A stretch of 64,000 nucleotides of DNA from positions 930,001-994,000 of the forward strand of contig NZ_JABMCZ010000001.1 in assembly GCF_013186535.1 (NCBI RefSeq), read 5' to 3'. Under the pieces are notes generated by a model, which saw only the letters and a program-made list of their open reading frames with translations, searched no databases and had not been told where the DNA came from. This DNA is from Nocardia terpenica (GTDB lineage Bacteria; Actinomycetota; Actinomycetes; Mycobacteriales; Mycobacteriaceae). Shown piece after piece: positions 63,498-64,000 of this stretch. The position numbers were made by a program, and so were the translations under genes. Each line of letters opens with the position of its first letter. Position 1 is the first letter of the stretch.

Positions 63498-64000
63498 GCG
63501 GCATGCCCCAGGGCGGCGGCGATGGCATCGAGCTTCGATTCGATCGCCTTCTCACGCTCCTCGCTCGCTCGTCGCCACTGATCCAATGCCTCGATCTTCT
63601 TGTCGCATTCGAGGACGAATCCCACCAGCGAGTCACGGAAGTCGGACTGATTGCCGTCCTCGTCCTTGAATCGGGATTGGAAGCGGTAGCCGAGTTCCTT
63701 GGTGATCAGGTTGTACAGCTCTTCCTGCTTCGCGTCGGACAGTGCCATGAGGAATCCCTCGTTCTTTCGGTCGATCTGGTTCTGGATATCGGTGCGGAAG
63801 CGGTGCATGTCCAGGCTGCCGGGATCCCACTTGCCTTGCTTGCGGCCCGCCCATTCCTTGTGTGCGATGACGTGGTCAGCGCCGTACCCGAGGCGGCGGC
63901 ATATGGCGGCGCATACCTTCACGTAGGCCCAATACTGTTGAGGCGGCCAGCCTTCGGTGCCGTTGTTGGCCGCTTCGATGCCGATCGTGTAGTAGTTCGC
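63494..64000 (-). CDS. Phage endolysin, N-acetylmuramoyl-L-alanine amidase (partial)
   Basis: The gene enters from the right edge. The visible 168 residues begin in a PGRP/amidase domain (NYYTIGIEAANNGTEGWPPQ, CRRLGYGADHVIAHKEWAGR, WDPGSLDM), with the zinc His in AHKEW and Asp in WDPG. A linker and coiled-coil tail (KKIEALDQWRRASEEREKAI) follow; the wall-binding part is not obvious. It cleaves the amide between MurNAc and L-Ala. It starts the cassette endolysin - Acb2 - holin. Confidence 0.88.
   Translation of the reverse strand, partial: ANYYTIGIEAANNGTEGWPPQQYWAYVKVCAAICRRLGYGADHVIAHKEWAGRKQGKWDPGSLDMHRFRTDIQNQIDRKNEGFLMALSDAKQEELYNLITKELGYRFQSRFKDEDGNQSDFRDSLVGFVLECDKKIEALDQWRRASEEREKAIESKLDAIAAALGHAA

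Overview
The window looks like the chromosome of a high-GC mycolata actinomycete, most likely Nocardia. From about 21.9 to 55.5 kb the genes match, in content and mostly in order (reversed), the Mycobacterium tuberculosis Rv2478c-Rv2464c neighbourhood: SSB, EttA, giant NAD-glutamate dehydrogenase, 4HBT thioesterase, HNH protein, truncated haemoglobin GlbO, AglA, DUF5130, PepN, mycothiol-type DsbA protein, RpiB and Nei/Fpg. This assignment rests on remembered synteny and motifs; no search was run.

Layout. (1) 1-3.5 kb: end of an MMPL transporter, a metallophosphoesterase, a YhgE/Pip-like membrane protein and a TRM11-like methyltransferase. (2) 3.5-21.7 kb: accessory zone. It holds a membrane protein with a HEAFH motif; an MmyB-type regulator divergent from two tandem ABM monooxygenases plus a PfpI protein; an intact IS630 element (inverted repeats, TA duplication, split transposase) inside an IS110 relic; a TetR/enoyl-CoA hydratase pair divergent from a zinc alcohol dehydrogenase; a class A beta-lactamase; a DDN-like/SDR operon with palindromic operators; a broken MFS pump; an MBL-fold hydrolase; and an XRE regulator followed by a frameshifted phosphotransferase. 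It ends at a tRNA-Arg. (3) 21.9-55.5 kb: the conserved block, interrupted by an azlCD module with its XRE-cupin regulator, a MarR pair, and a ClpP pair with an XRE (ClgR-like) gene nearby. (4) 55.9-64 kb: tRNA-Gly(TCC) followed by mobile-element/prophage DNA: DUF2786, HTH and DUF2637 genes on the plus strand, then a minus-strand phage cassette (amidase endolysin, Acb2-like protein, holin-like protein, coiled-coil membrane protein, tail protein) running off the right edge.

Most notable points: one of the two co-translated ClpP subunits has Ala in place of the catalytic Ser (a ClpR-like subunit); a 36-bp perfect palindrome lies just upstream of that operon; three intergenic loci share an architecture of short tandem repeats ending in a conserved hairpin (GATCCCGGC - loop TGCTTTT - GCCGGGATC) that I cannot place in any known family; and a probable anti-CBASS/anti-Thoeris Acb2/Tad1-family gene sits between endolysin and holin genes.
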